From: Candidatus Chloroheliales bacterium
GTDB taxonomy: Bacteria > Chloroflexota > Chloroflexia > QHBQ01
Assembly (NCBI GenBank): GCA_003243865.1
Contig: QHBQ01000435.1
Coordinates: 1-6,756 of the forward strand
Length of the DNA stretch: 6,756 nt
Reading direction: 5' to 3'
Shown here: positions 6,278 to 6,756 of the stretch, in pieces
Numbering within the stretch: the stretch's first letter is position 1
How the letters are laid out: each line of letters starts with the position of its first letter
Program-made: the position numbers and the translations under genes
Notes under the pieces: generated by a model
Seen by the model: the letters and a program-made list of their open reading frames with translations, nothing else
Databases searched by the model: none
What the model was told of the DNA's origin: nothing

Positions 6278-6374
6278 TAATATCAATTCAGCATGGTGCT
6301 GGTGTAAAACGGATGGGCGCGATAAATCTGCGCCCCTACGAATAATACACTCCCTCCTTGGCGAATTGCTATAA
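6278..6374. mobile_element. MITE-like element, copy A
   Basis: This element of about 97 bp starts TAATATCAATT and ends AATTGCTATAA, an imperfect terminal inverted repeat. A 48-base core (6293-6340) is identical to copy B and includes a GGGCGC...GCGCCC stem (6315-6320 with 6330-6335) followed by CCTACG. It has no coding capacity and lies just after the TPR-like gene stop. Together with copy B it fills most of the gap 6267-6631. A helper transposase is not in the window. Confidence 0.75.
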
Positions 6375-6420
6375 GCAAGGACTGGCTGCCTGCCTGAAAA
6401 CTCTCCAGGCCACTAACAGC

Positions 6421-6449
6421 TTGACTCATCCGCTCTATGTCTGTATAAT
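6421..6449 (+). promoter_or_regulatory. Near-consensus sigma70 promoter, likely for the permease gene
   Basis: TTGACT (6421-6426) and a perfect TATAAT (6444-6449) are 17 bases apart. Transcription should begin near 6456 and run through copy B of the MITE-like element to the permease start, a leader of about 175 bases. No other ORF intervenes that looks real. Confidence 0.78.
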
Positions 6450-6481
6450 CAGTAACGCATCCAGATGCTACTCTTCAGACG

Positions 6482-6576
6482 TAATACCAATTGGCTATGG
6501 TGCTGGTGTAAAACGGATGGGCGCGATAAATCTGCGCCCCTACGGATAATACACTCTCCTCGGCGAATTGGTATAA
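6482..6576. mobile_element. MITE-like element, copy B, within the probable permease leader
   Basis: This 95-bp element starts TAATACCAATT and ends AATTGGTATAA, a 10-of-11 inverted repeat, better preserved than in copy A. Its core at 6497-6544 is identical to copy A over 48 bases and holds the GGGCGC...GCGCCC stem (6519-6524 with 6534-6539). Left of the core the copies differ at several positions, and to the right by substitutions and small indels. Confidence 0.78.
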
Positions 6577-6631
6577 GTAGGGATAGCGGCTAGCGTTTCT
6601 CCAGCTGTAGCGCAGTATGAGGCAGGCACTG

Positions 6632-6756
6632 ATGATCGAGCTGCTCAGTAAGGCCTACGATTACGTACAGCATAATTCGAGCCGGTTCTGGGAGGCAGTG
6701 GGGACGCACCTGCGCATCAGTTTGACCGCGCTGGTGATTGCCATCATCATCACCGT
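6632..6756 (+). CDS. ABC transporter permease, osmoprotectant-type, 3' end outside window
   Basis: Only the first 41 or so residues are visible: MIELLSKAYDYVQHNSSRFW..., then a hydrophobic segment ISLTALVIAIIIT that begins the first membrane span. The pattern (short amphipathic N-terminus, a Phe/Trp-rich 'FW..V..HL', then SL.AL.IAI) resembles permease subunits of glycine betaine/choline/carnitine importers (OpuCB/YehW type), which partner an ATPase and a substrate-binding protein. I prefer ATG 6632 because GAGG lies 9 bases upstream; the in-frame ATG at 6617 would add five residues and has no ribosome site. The gene is cut by the window end, so the conserved EAA loop cannot be checked. Call rests on a short N-terminus. 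Confidence 0.6.
   Translation, partial: MIELLSKAYDYVQHNSSRFWEAVGTHLRISLTALVIAIIIT

Noticed and set aside
6358..6549. Small ORF of 63 codons between the MITE-like copies
   Set aside because: It spans the promoter and part of copy B, lacks a ribosome site and has no coding-like character.

Overview
The window is a GC-rich bacterial chromosome segment with ordinary, tightly coded genes and gaps full of small palindromic repeats. The protein content and the repeats fit Chloroflexota, perhaps Chloroflexales: a von Willebrand A protein ending in an alpha-helical tail, and hairpins of the form GGGCGN...NGCGCCCCTAC near an AT-rich satellite-like tract. This placement is inference; there is no rRNA or marker gene to confirm it. 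I see no tRNA, rRNA, CRISPR array, transposase or phage gene.

Layout. Bases 1-2114 hold two plus-strand genes 8 bases apart: the 3' part of a glyoxalase/VOC-fold protein and a complete cytoplasmic VWA-domain protein with an intact MIDAS metal site. A gap with a 30-base inverted repeat follows, then a complete PhzF-family isomerase/epimerase (2402-3190). This converges, with only 9 bases between stop codons, on a minus-strand LuxE-like protein (3200-4240) that has lost the recognisable nucleotide-binding motifs of its family. Upstream of it on the same strand, beyond an AT-rich repeat island, is a SAM-dependent methyltransferase (4357-5154).

Bases 5155-5486 form a divergent control region. 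A strong sigma70-type promoter (TTGACA-17-TATACT) fires leftward into the methyltransferase, and another (TTGACA-17-TACACT) fires rightward into a duplicated-module TPR-like protein (5487-6266). Four palindromic repeat units and a 25-base imperfect direct repeat lie between or overlap them. Bases 6267-6631 contain two copies of a MITE-like element of about 95 bp flanking a near-consensus promoter (TTGACT-17-TATAAT). The second copy lies between that promoter and the start of a truncated ABC-transporter permease that resembles osmoprotectant (glycine betaine/choline) permeases.

The genes do not form one obvious pathway. The points most worth a second look are the LuxE-like protein with missing catalytic motifs, the repeat-loaded divergent promoter region, and the MITE-like element placed in the probable leader of the permease mRNA. 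I found no convincing new multi-gene system.
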